DNA of 25,133 nt. Source: Bilabrum cf. latius (Eukaryota; Bigyra: Bicosoecida; Bigyra; Bicosoecida). This document shows positions 8,901 to 15,786 of the stretch, one piece after another. The notes beneath the pieces are model-generated. The model ran no database searches, was not told the DNA's origin, and saw only the letters and a program-made list of their open reading frames with translations. The stretch lies in contig CBCXTV010000040.1 of assembly GCA_965178125.1 (NCBI GenBank), forward strand, positions 1-25,133. The letters are read 5' to 3'. The position numbers were made by a program, and so were the translations under genes. How positions within the stretch are numbered: position 1 is the stretch's first letter; the number at the start of each line of letters is the position of its first letter.

Positions 8901-11900
8901 GAAGAGTCCACATGTCGTTCCCTTCGTCGGGATGGAGTCGCTGTCTGCGTCGTCTGGAAGGTGGCAGGTGCTAGCAACGTACACCTGCCGGTTGTCATCG
9001 CTGTCGGGGACGAAGGTGCGAATGCCTCGGCGCACGAAGCGGAAGATGTCTGTGCCATGCATCTTGTTCCAAATGTCGAGCCAAGTGTGTCGCTGGCTCA
9101 GTCGTTTGCCGTCGGGCACGGAGAACACGGTAACACTCGTGCCAGAGTTGATGGCGGGCATGACAAGACTCTTGAGCGTGTGCTCGAACCCTGGGTTCAT
9201 CTGTGGTGGCACCTCAATGAGCAACTGCTTCCCCTGCCACGGGAGATAGTCCTTATTGCGGGCGCGCATCGCGTCGGACAAGCGATGCAGGGCGCATCCG
9301 CTCAGCCCGTGGTCCTTGCAGATGCTCAGCTTCTGGCGACTGCCGATCACATGCGCGGTGCCTGCCACAAAGAACGCATTGAACCCGGAAGTATTGAACA
9401 CACTGCACGGATATGCTGAGCACGGTTTGTCAGAGATGACCCCACCAGCTTCAGCCGATCGGCATCCACATGGTGGGGCCTGCACTCCACCTGGCGGACC
9501 GGCAAAGTCTGCATCCATGGTCTCGAGATGGACCGGAAGAATCGGGGGCGCCATCGGTGCGGGGGTCCTCGGCATTCTCGGCGTGATGGTGCGAAGCGAC
9601 ATCATCTCGTTCCCCTGCTGCTCGGTCAAGGTCGGTTGCTCACTGCTTTCCTGCGTCAGCAGGCTGACCTTCCTGGCCGCGAGGCTCTTCTCGTCGAAGT
9701 TGCTGCAGGGAAGCAGCAGGTGTCCGCTGGGCGATGTCTCAAGCTTGAAGCTCTCGGTGCCGGAAGGTAGCGCCTTCGTCAAGTCATAGTCCCCTTCGCC
9801 ACAGAGGTACAGGCGCATGTCCTGGAGGTCGAGAATCGCGCGAGCGTTACGCATGGTGGCCAGGCCCAGAAGACCTGGCAGCTCCGAGTTTGGCACAATC
9901 GGGGTGATGAACTCGCCCAAGATGGCGTCGGCTCGTGTGTCGGACTTGAGCACAATGGGTAGACGTGCGTCCTTGTTGCACCACTGTGACCCGTGGCCGA
10001 CGCCCGAGACACGAAGGGGCTTCGGCCTGGTATACTCTGATGGGCGGTACCCATGGTCAATCGCCTGAAGTCCAAGTTTCCGAGCCCATTGATCGCCGCA
10101 GAGATTGCCCACGGAGCCGGGGTCAATGAGAAGGGCGCTGCTGCCGTCCAACGGCCTTGTGTTCATGTGGTAGTAGTCGCCAGCTCCATTGACCCGAAGC
10201 GGTGCATCCTGGTACTGCATGTTCTCGTACGTCGTGTAATGGGAGGCCCCCTCCGCCTCTGTCGTCACCTCGGTGGTCTTCTTCGGATCGTTCGGCGTCG
10301 CCATCCTGTCGTCTTCCTCGGCACTCGCATCGAGCTCCGGGTCCAACTGCAGCCACTGGAGCTCTGGTCTTGACTTGGCATAGCGCTGGAAGGCCTGCTT
10401 GACCTTCGGGGCCCACATGTTGATCGGAGTGCTGAGGAGGCCATCGACTCGGTGAGAGCTGGGTTCCTTGATGCCCGGCGGATGAACGGCCCACAGCACC
10501 GGGGTCGTCGCAATGGTGTTGTTGGCGTTGCCGTTGACGTCGATGTAGGTTTTGGCGTAGACGGCATCGGCGCACCTCGGACAGATCAACTGGTAGAACA
10601 GAGACTCGCACGTCTCAGATTCCTGGAGGTGTTGGTCGTAGTCCGCTTGGCCCTGGTCTATCATGAACCGGAAGACACCGTACTGCTGCTGCTCGTACTC
10701 GCCGTAGCACTTCGCGTGCAGGCGGCATCCACACGAGAGGATCACGGTGTTGGAGTCGGCAGACTCGACACGGCCGTCGTCGTACAGCACCTCGCACCAC
10801 AGCTTCCGGCAAATGGCGCAGGAATTGTGGCCGCAGTCGCGAGGCTGTTCCTCCTTACTGGGGGGTGGCTCCGCCACGCTTCCTGCGGCAACGCTATCGC
10901 ATGGAGGTGCTGCCGGGGCTGTCGTCGCGGATGCGTCGTCCCTGCGGGGTGTTGTCCGCCTGGCCTGCGAAGGGTCCTCGACTGGCGTGTCAGGGGCGGC
11001 GCGCTTCTCCACAGACGACTCGCGTGCTTGCGATGCCGAACGCCCAGATGCGCTGGGGCTGCGAGAGGTGCACTCTCGGCGTCGCGGCATCCTCTTACAG
11101 ATCGATTTCTGAACAGGTGTCCTCCGACTCGAACGGCGCGAAGCCGGCGTCCGCGTAGTCTTTGGGTCCTTCGCGGGCATAGGCGCCGGCGCCGGAGGCA
11201 TTGGCTGCGCCAGTTCGGCTGCCGCCCGGAACGGGGCGGCCACATCAACGGGCGCATCGTACATCGGAGCATCCTGGCTCTCCAACATGGGTGCCAAACT
11301 TGGATACGTGACCTGCGTCTCGTCGAGCACGACCGCGCTCCCGATGCCCGAAGTCAGCGCCGACGGCGGCGCGGCTGAGGGCGGAAGGAGCTGCGGTCTC
11401 CAATCGCTGAGGCCTGCGGCGCCTTGGGCGCTCACAACGGGTGTAGAGGGCGCCAATGATCGGCTCTGCGTGGTGCTACTCCCGAGAGCGCTCTGCGCCA
11501 CATTGATCACATTGTACGCCACACTCGCCAAGGCGCCCCATGCCTGACCACCGACCGTGTGAATTGCAGATTGGCCGGTGGGGTTCAGCCGATCGGCATC
11601 CCCACCACCAGCCTGTCCGACATCCGCATCGCTCGCCGGCATCGTCTGGCCAGCGAATGTGCCATACATTGAACGGATCGGCACCGGCTGCGTCCGCTGA
11701 GTACTTTCGCTGCTGGCCGAGGTCCTGTCTGGCGTGAACGACACCGGAGCGCCGGCGGTGTTGGGGCTGCCCACGTAGCTGACGGTCGGCGGCTGAGCGC
11801 TGCCCATTGGTCTTGGATTCGGCGGGCTCGGGGCCGGCGCAGGCTGCGTCGGCCGGAGACTGGCGTTGATCAGGTCCTGGTACGGATTCTGCGGGCTCGA

Positions 11901-13592
11901 GACCGGCGCAAGCTGCGTCGGCCGGAGACTGGCGTTGATCAAGTCTTGGTATGCTGAGCCCACTGCGGCACCCGTGGCTTGCATGGAGGCCTGCGCGAGG
12001 GTGTGCTCATAGAGCTCCTTGCCAATCTTTTCCCGCCAGCATTGTCCCATTTGGGCAACGAAATCGCGAGGCTGTCGCGGCCCCTCACGTCGGTCTTCTC
12101 CTCGCTGTTGCTGCTGGAGGTCCCGGTTCGATCGAATCACCTCGGCGAGATGATAGCTGCCAAGACGAACATTCAAATGGTCGGCGTCCGGGTAGAACTG
12201 GGGAGCGAAGTGTTCCTTCTTCTGCTTCGTGTGCTTGAAGAGCTCCACCACTGTGTTGCTCACCTGGCCGGCGGCTCGATCGGTACCTGCGACCAGGTTC
12301 CTTCTGCCGTCGTCGTGCTGGCAGTAGCCCTGATGCCTCTGGACGCCGTCCAACCGATGCTTCTCGTAGATGGTCGGCCAGCGGGGCAACTCCTGATTCA
12401 TGGTCTGCGACTGGTACTTCTTGTCCCAGGTGTAGGTGTCCTTCTCCTCAAACCTGCTGGTGTTACTGTCGCCTTCAGCGTACGACGCCTGCTGACTGCT
12501 CGCACTCGCGGGGAGGTAACCTGCCCTCACCAGGTCCGGAACCGAGCTGCTGGAGCTCGGGTGACTGGTGTGCGAGGCGGATGCGTCGTCGCTGTACTGG
12601 GAGTTCGTCATGAAAACCTGGCGAAAGTCACCTGACCCAGGGAATTGTTCAACCTGGGAGTGGAAGAGAACGGTGGAATGTCCATCGACCACTTGAGCAC
12701 GCGCAAGCTCTTCGTCGTTCCAGAGAGTGCCGGACGAGTCGACCGGCATCGTCATGTGTGCATTGACCATGAAGCCCTGGAACATCGGGTTCCGCTCGGC
12801 GGGCCCTTGTGAGGAGGAGGATGCGGCACCTGGTCCCATCTGCCATTGTGACCACGAAGTCCCACCAAAGTGGACAAGTTGATCGTTTCCGGATTCCCCT
12901 CCTTTCCCGCCGCCCTTCTGAGGGCAGCGGGCGGCGAAGTGCTCCTCAGATCCGCAGATGCGACACGTCATCACCTTTCCATCTGATCCGACGGGGTTTC
13001 GCATTCGCCCAAAGCCACCTGCAGAGGAGAACTTGCCCTTTCCTTTTCCTTTTCCTTTTCCTTTTCCTTTTCCTTTTCCTTTGTTGAACAGGAAGGCACC
13101 AAAGTCGTGCATGTCCTGGGGATCGCTGGCGTCGGCCAAGTACTGATGATGGCGCCGAGTGAAGGGCTTTCCTTGGTATGATCGTCTCTTCTGAAAGTGC
13201 CCGGCCTGATCACGACGAAACTTAAAGAAGCGGAATGCCCTGCGGAACCGTCTTGTTGGCCGCCGCGTCGTTCGGCGCCAATCTCGCTTGGCCTTTCGGT
13301 ACTGGAAGTAGATCTGCTCGTCGTGAGTCGCGGCCTGGCTGGGGTCGATGTCGTCCTCGCCGTAGTCCGAGGACGTGGCCGACGAGGACTCGGCCTCTGA
13401 CTCATACAACTCGCCGTGAGTCATCAGGACGACCATGGTGTCCTCGCCCTCGGGCGAGGTCGGAGCTCCTTTCGAATCGGCGACCGGAGAGACTGTTGCA
13501 TATGAAGGCTGAGCGGCACAAGCTGACAGAGCGGCTTCAGCCGATCGGCATCCACACGCTCCGTCTTGCACATTGACCGGATTCCATGCCAT
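5934..13592 (-). CDS. Giant copia-type polyprotein: nucleocapsid, RING-like, protease, membrane segment, Cys-rich cluster, integrase
   Basis: This 2552-codon ORF carries the Gag end and the first half of Pol. Counting from 13592, the parts are: basic region; Gly-Lys repeat; CCHC knuckle (Cys210, Cys213, His218, Cys223); Cys/His cluster like a RING finger (Cys925, Cys928, Cys954/956, His959, Cys962, Cys1004, Cys1007); retropepsin-like region with LLIDPGSVGNL (Asp1157) and PGLLGLATM; hydrophobic span 1567-1588; Cys pairs at about 1768-1830; integrase HHCC (His1984, His1989, Cys2019, Cys2022); and the DDE core (Asp2049, Asp2103, Glu2138). A GWYGPATVV segment typical of the integrase C-terminal domain follows. 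The frame is shared with Gag upstream, separated by one TAA. It ends inside family A copy 5, and RT continues in another frame. Copies 6, 7, 9 and 10 lie in it without stops. Family assignment is secure; the function of the RING-like and membrane parts is not. Confidence 0.92.
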   Translation of the reverse strand: MAWNPVNVQDGACGCRSAEAALSACAAQPSYATVSPVADSKGAPTSPEGEDTMVVLMTHGELYESEAESSSATSSDYGEDDIDPSQAATHDEQIYFQYRKAKRDWRRTTRRPTRRFRRAFRFFKFRRDQAGHFQKRRSYQGKPFTRRHHQYLADASDPQDMHDFGAFLFNKGKGKGKGKGKGKGKGKFSSAGGFGRMRNPVGSDGKVMTCRICGSEEHFAARCPQKGGGKGGESGNDQLVHFGGTSWSQWQMGPGAASSSSQGPAERNPMFQGFMVNAHMTMPVDSSGTLWNDEELARAQVVDGHSTVLFHSQVEQFPGSGDFRQVFMTNSQYSDDASASHTSHPSSSSSVPDLVRAGYLPASASSQQASYAEGDSNTSRFEEKDTYTWDKKYQSQTMNQELPRWPTIYEKHRLDGVQRHQGYCQHDDGRRNLVAGTDRAAGQVSNTVVELFKHTKQKKEHFAPQFYPDADHLNVRLGSYHLAEVIRSNRDLQQQQRGEDRREGPRQPRDFVAQMGQCWREKIGKELYEHTLAQASMQATGAAVGSAYQDLINASLRPTQLAPVSSPQNPYQDLINASLRPTQPAPAPSPPNPRPMGSAQPPTVSYVGSPNTAGAPVSFTPDRTSASSESTQRTQPVPIRSMYGTFAGQTMPASDADVGQAGGGDADRLNPTGQSAIHTVGGQAWGALASVAYNVINVAQSALGSSTTQSRSLAPSTPVVSAQGAAGLSDWRPQLLPPSAAPPSALTSGIGSAVVLDETQVTYPSLAPMLESQDAPMYDAPVDVAAPFRAAAELAQPMPPAPAPMPAKDPKTTRTPASRRSSRRTPVQKSICKRMPRRRECTSRSPSASGRSASQARESSVEKRAAPDTPVEDPSQARRTTPRRDDASATTAPAAPPCDSVAAGSVAEPPPSKEEQPRDCGHNSCAICRKLWCEVLYDDGRVESADSNTVILSCGCRLHAKCYGEYEQQQYGVFRFMIDQGQADYDQHLQESETCESLFYQLICPRCADAVYAKTYIDVNGNANNTIATTPVLWAVHPPGIKEPSSHRVDGLLSTPINMWAPKVKQAFQRYAKSRPELQWLQLDPELDASAEEDDRMATPNDPKKTTEVTTEAEGASHYTTYENMQYQDAPLRVNGAGDYYHMNTRPLDGSSALLIDPGSVGNLCGDQWARKLGLQAIDHGYRPSEYTRPKPLRVSGVGHGSQWCNKDARLPIVLKSDTRADAILGEFITPIVPNSELPGLLGLATMRNARAILDLQDMRLYLCGEGDYDLTKALPSGTESFKLETSPSGHLLLPCSNFDEKSLAARKVSLLTQESSEQPTLTEQQGNEMMSLRTITPRMPRTPAPMAPPILPVHLETMDADFAGPPGGVQAPPCGCRSAEAGGVISDKPCSAYPCSVFNTSGFNAFFVAGTAHVIGSRQKLSICKDHGLSGCALHRLSDAMRARNKDYLPWQGKQLLIEVPPQMNPGFEHTLKSLVMPAINSGTSVTVFSVPDGKRLSQRHTWLDIWNKMHGTDIFRFVRRGIRTFVPDSDDNRQVYVASTCHLPDDADSDSIPTKGTTCGLFRRIFVLLVVVLLMLLGVHVGVARYDQGVPGHTRLSSSGPPAGGPSSTPSTSRPPQGGQETTTSYDPGAGSSSIRSQQRCDRGVLAFPTEAKQREKERRKLQKEAGNPHVAKKRTKIIEDHFDDCGEDLASLGSDPALLVGRYPVEVGFEQQINAGTVVYPVGPSSSSSGSGAASHSGPQLAPRPPGHRQKPVRDRRVPPGNEACLCPACQRNIAMDDPAHNRKVGQCAWPHVVPFYPGCQACQDRCQRGDPAHTFRFGECRFATGYVPVTRAARGDRPHDPVPPDTSEPTARLAPVDPDGRPMGTADEERVVAADRAQQGEARGCRSAEAALPDSVTRSSGPAEYRPAPPLPPDVVEVPDDAVDGRGQDGPRRAQRPRYADAAVGEAPQPDWTHFDIGNSVRALRTDNEAVIRRVLRKLHVRWWHASAQTLTRMLHRAGVPQKALDLVPSIVHSCTVCREWSRPGPMSASNAAIPDRFNEQVECDLIFISGHTILHMLDRCTRWHAAEVIPNKESATLINGITRLWFQTHGPPKELIMDGEGGISGSDDAKLFLNHHGVRLVVRPKDTHARYIERRGAIFRDCVHRLVTQCNVDGLNVPFERVLAEAVFAGNALLTVNGSTPYNAVYGRVPHILPSADQIDYPGGATKTSDLLSTRRLRELAVQAVVEGSAQARINRALGTRTTMAGEQLQLQLGDEVDFYREPSTKDVSGWYGPATVVDLTNLSRGMITLRWLRGLYEVAIRHVRRHLSYFTLDLSYATYNSPVHRNVWSTVVRMVNQLNEGTTISVGPEKTPNGWRRTASPVLPVFRAEFLCAARFQLDNVVAVKAGVGARHIGGTHGHELCVSMMWPRGGGPYVFHEQIADYAGHIPRFSVQAAVGPCWAKYCVIQFYCNAESVDLVEQQAQHNSVVPSGASSMATDSAPRLSTIPEERNSDLCDSDGTRQSLLSEFFIHEDPGMQQVLETVLLAGSVGEPKTQDVGTVVWMPIG
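7902..7944 (-). repeat. Family A hairpin insert, copy 6 (A1 type)
   Basis: The arms GGGCAAAGCG and CGCTTCGCCC (plus strand) pair over 10 positions. The single exception is a G.U wobble when read as minus-strand RNA. It is read as GCRSAEAALP between the Cys cluster and integrase. Confidence 0.9.
9440..9478 (-). repeat. Family A hairpin insert, copy 7 (A1 type)
   Basis: The arms CCCCACCA and TGGTGGGG form a perfect 8-bp pair around a consensus 23-nt core. It is read as CGCRSAEAGG just after the protease region, in frame. Confidence 0.92.
11573..11613 (-). repeat. Family A hairpin insert, copy 8 in map order (A2 type; called copy 9 in the findings)
   Basis: The arms GGCCGGT and ACCAGCC pair over 7 positions with one C/A exception on the plus strand, which is a U.G wobble in minus-strand RNA. 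It is read as GGGDADRLNPTGQ in a Ser/Pro/Gln-rich region. Confidence 0.9.
11822..11951 (-). repeat. Tandem 69-nt in-frame duplication
   Basis: Two adjacent copies of a 69-nt (23-codon) unit start at 11822 and 11891. Both encode YQDLINASLRPTQ followed by a Pro/Ala/Ser stretch. They differ by a handful of substitutions, indicating a fairly recent in-frame duplication in the linker between nucleocapsid and the RING-like region. Confidence 0.85.
13037..13082 (-). repeat. CCTTTT hexanucleotide microsatellite coding for Gly-Lys repeats
   Basis: About seven tandem hexamers encode a (Gly-Lys)n run just N-terminal of the CCHC knuckle. This is a plausible nucleic-acid binding tail of the nucleocapsid and is prone to length change by six bases, which keeps frame. 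Confidence 0.9.
13525..13565 (-). repeat. Family A hairpin insert, copy 9 in map order (A1 type; called copy 10 in the findings)
   Basis: The arms GACAGAGCG and CGCTCCGTC pair over 9 positions. One exception is a G.U wobble in minus-strand RNA. The core is consensus. It is read as GCRSAEAAL near the start of the giant polyprotein. Confidence 0.9.
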
Positions 13593-13646
13593 TGGGGTCG
13601 GCCCCTGGTAGAAGCTGGGCGCACATGCACTGGCTCCCTTGCCCTG

Positions 13647-13649
13647 TTA
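13647..13649 (-). other. Single in-frame TAA separating Gag from the giant Pol ORF
   Basis: Gag ends with HMLEDS, TAA, and the same frame continues CAG GGC AAG GGA to MAWNPVNVQDG without another stop. The base triplet after the stop is CAG, a context seen after some readthrough stops, but the following bases do not match the strong plant-virus type signal. Confidence 0.8.
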
Positions 13650-14357
13650 GCTGTCCTCGAGCATGTGGGGCTGCTCCTCCTGAAAATGGCGAGGCGCGTC
13701 GTGGCGCGCCGGTCGAGCTCTGCTCCGTCCGTCGGGGAAGGTCTCAGTGATGCCGACGAGGGGGTTTGACGCGTTCTGATCTTGCAGGAGGGCGTAGGAC
13801 TTGATGTCGTTGACCAGATTCGCATAGCCGACCTGCGTCGTGGGCAAGACGTTATTCGGAAGGCGTCTCGTGATCTCCCACAGGGCATGCTGCGGGAGCC
13901 CACTCAGTCGGACCATCTGGTGGCAGTGGTGACGCCACGGAAAGAACTCCTTCCCTTCGTCGAGCTGTCGAGTACGGAGATATTCGTAGCGATCGTGCAT
14001 TTGTTCGAACGTCTCCGTCGAGTACCGCTCGAACCGGTAGAGCTCGTCATCAATGGCGGCCTGGTCATCGGCCGCCCTGGGCGCATACTTCTCCACGAGG
14101 TCAGTGATGATCATCGACACGGGGTCCTGAACGTGGCCAGTTGCGTCATTCGTACGGCCCCGGATCAAGTCGGTCACCTTCCATCGCTGTCGTAGGAGGG
14201 CGGCACTACCCTGCAGACCGTTGGCGACGATGTTGCCTATCTCGTGGTGCTGGAACCGAGTGACACTGAGCCAACGCTGCAGGTCCTCGATGTACTCCCG
14301 CAAGGTGTAGTTGCGATCGGCAGGGTTCCAAGTGGGCGGCGCCGTCAAGTTGCCCAT
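13647..14357 (-). CDS. Gag-like capsid protein of the copia-type element
   Basis: I chose the ATG at 14357-14355 (MGNLTAPPTWNPADRNYTLREYI) because the sequence becomes protein-like from there; the frame is open up to 15440. The 236-residue product starts with a W-N-P...LREYIEDLQRWLSVT segment. It continues through a helical region rich in charged and aromatic residues (ELYRFERYSTETFEQMHDRYEYL, in part) and ends QPHMLEDS. The W...REY...L..WL start and the helical LxxLP-type middle match copia Gag capsid organisation as found in dinoflagellate elements. No zinc knuckle is in this ORF; it is in the next one, in frame past a TAA. Product lengths and order (Gag, then NC-PR-INT) fit a Gag to Gag-Pol arrangement. 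Readthrough is inference. Confidence 0.75.
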   Translation of the reverse strand: MGNLTAPPTWNPADRNYTLREYIEDLQRWLSVTRFQHHEIGNIVANGLQGSAALLRQRWKVTDLIRGRTNDATGHVQDPVSMIITDLVEKYAPRAADDQAAIDDELYRFERYSTETFEQMHDRYEYLRTRQLDEGKEFFPWRHHCHQMVRLSGLPQHALWEITRRLPNNVLPTTQVGYANLVNDIKSYALLQDQNASNPLVGITETFPDGRSRARPARHDAPRHFQEEQPHMLEDS

Positions 14358-14862
14358 CGTAATCGAACGCGCTGACCTGTACGGGATCGCATAGGCGACG
14401 ATGGTGAGGATGGCTGCGAGAATCATCGCATGCATCATCCCCAACAGGTAGTGCACACGGCTGTGGGTGGCGTCGGGAGGCTGCATGCGCTGCTGCACCG
14501 TCAAGGTGATTTCCGACGTCCGGTAAGTCGTGCGGCTCGCCTCCGTCACGTCCGTCACGTGTTGCTTCATTGAACCGTAATCGTCAAGGCTGCCGTCGAG
14601 TGGTGAGTTCGGCGACACAGGCGTCTCCCGCGCAGGGGACGTAGGGGTGGATCGGGAGGAGAGAGTCCTGCAACCACGCTGCTCCGCTACCAGGTCGAGA
14701 GACAGCCGCCTGGCCCGCGGAATCATGCGCTCTTGAGCCCAAGATGTACAGCAAGATGACCTTGAAGCTCGCGTAGCGACGAACCATGGCTGCTGAGCAA
14801 GGAGATGATTTTCCGCTGATGAGCGCAAGGGACCGCAAGTCAGGGGATTGTCTCGGGGTATG
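14358..14862. other. About 500 bp without a convincing gene, upstream of Gag
   Basis: The region contains a minus-strand 84-codon frame (14584-14838) and the N-terminal extension of the Gag frame, but neither looks protein-like. By position it should hold the leader or LTR of the copia element. I found no inverted TG...CA ends, primer-binding site or matching downstream repeat; a partner LTR would lie outside the window. A weak resemblance to the dinoflagellate spliced-leader 3' end (GGCTCAAG) occurs at 14732-14739. Confidence 0.5.
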
Positions 14863-15786
14863 CTATACAAAAGGAAAGAACTTGTATGGCTTGCTGCAGC
14901 AATAGCCTGAGCCGTAGCTGCCAACACAACCATAAAGGTGCACTGCGAGTGCACCCCCTCGTCGGGACCCTCCTTTGCCCGTGCCCTTGGCCTCGGGTCC
15001 CTTCCCAGAGCCCCTGCTCTGGCTCCTGGCCCCACGGCCTGCAGGCGGTGCCTGAGCCTGAGGGGCAGCCTTCTGCGTATCGCGCCTCTGTGGAATGACC
15101 ATGCGCGCGTAGAAGTACTCGACACGGCGATTGGGACGGGGCTCGTGAACGGACGGGTGAATGCCGAACATGTCCTCGTGGAAGTGGGCGGCATTCCCCA
15201 TGTAGATCGGTCCGTTGATGACCGCACGATGGCGCCGGTACATGCCGTGGGCGTACCGGCACATCCAATCGTGGGCTTCCCGTCCCAGCATTCCACCGGG
15301 CCACTCTCTCGGATTGGCCATCGGGTGGACCCTCGCCCCCATGGGCTCGTAGTCGATGTCAAGAGGGGTCCACGGAACGTCCAGACCCTCCGGGACCAAC
15401 TCGCCGCCCATTCCCGAGACGGGTTCCGTTGCCGCGGCACTTGCCACCGAAGGAGTTATGCTGGGAGGGGGGACAGGCGAGGCGGCGGGCAACGCTGCGG
15501 ACGAACCGCTGCTTCGTCCGACCGCCTGTGCCGCTTCCTCCCCCTGCTTCGCTCCCTTCGGGGTCTTCTTCCTCTTCTTACTCGTCGCTCCGGAAGATGC
15601 CGCGGCCGAGGAAGGGGTACTGGGCTTCGGAACGGCGGGAGCCGCTATGCCGCAGCTGATGGCGTACTTGGCTTCGGAACGGACGCAGTCGACGGCGGCG
15701 GTGCCGTCCCGGACCCTAATGCCGACGATGCGGGGACCGCCGAAGACGCTGGCTCTGCCCCTGGCGTCATCGTAGGCTTTGGCCGC
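14863..15786 (-). CDS. C-terminal segment of the KptA-containing gene
   Basis: This frame is open from 15786 to the stop at 14863. It starts in a Lys/Ser/Pro-rich region (SGATSKKRKKTPKGAKQ), passes family B copy a (GRSSGSSAALP), then has a compact, well-composed domain. That domain includes DIDYEPMGARVHPMANP, GREAHDWMCRYAHGMYRRH, GPIYMGNAAHFHEDMFG and RVEYFYARMVIPQRRD. It ends in a Gly/Lys/Arg-rich tail. I do not recognise the domain. The segment upstream (15645-16271) is in another frame; both frames are open across 15645-15786, and an imperfect repeat of GTACTTGGCTTCGGAACGG lies in the overlap, so a slippage-type frame change there is likely. It is probably the 3' end of the gene starting at 23413. 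Confidence 0.6.
   Translation of the reverse strand, partial: AAKAYDDARGRASVFGGPRIVGIRVRDGTAAVDCVRSEAKYAISCGIAAPAVPKPSTPSSAAASSGATSKKRKKTPKGAKQGEEAAQAVGRSSGSSAALPAASPVPPPSITPSVASAAATEPVSGMGGELVPEGLDVPWTPLDIDYEPMGARVHPMANPREWPGGMLGREAHDWMCRYAHGMYRRHRAVINGPIYMGNAAHFHEDMFGIHPSVHEPRPNRRVEYFYARMVIPQRRDTQKAAPQAQAPPAGRGARSQSRGSGKGPEAKGTGKGGSRRGGALAVHLYGCVGSYGSGYCCSKPYKFFPFV
15480..15527 (-). repeat. Family B hairpin insert, copy a
   Basis: The core at 15490-15519 contains the perfect inner stem GGACGAA/TTCGTCC. Outer arms AGGCGG and CCGCCT form a perfect 6-bp pair. It is read as GRSSGSSAALP. Confidence 0.88.

Noticed and set aside
10719-10738. Possible tenth family A copy (CGGCATCCACACGA shared with the core)
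   Set aside because: It matches only one half of the core. The palindrome is absent and the flanks are not complementary. The bases code for the CGCR part of the RING-like cluster, so I treat it as chance similarity.
14358-15440. N-terminal extension of Gag up to 15440
   Set aside because: The frame is open but overlaps the protein-like C-terminal segment of the upstream gene in another frame. Arg/Ser-rich composition before MGNLTAPP suggests it is not translated.
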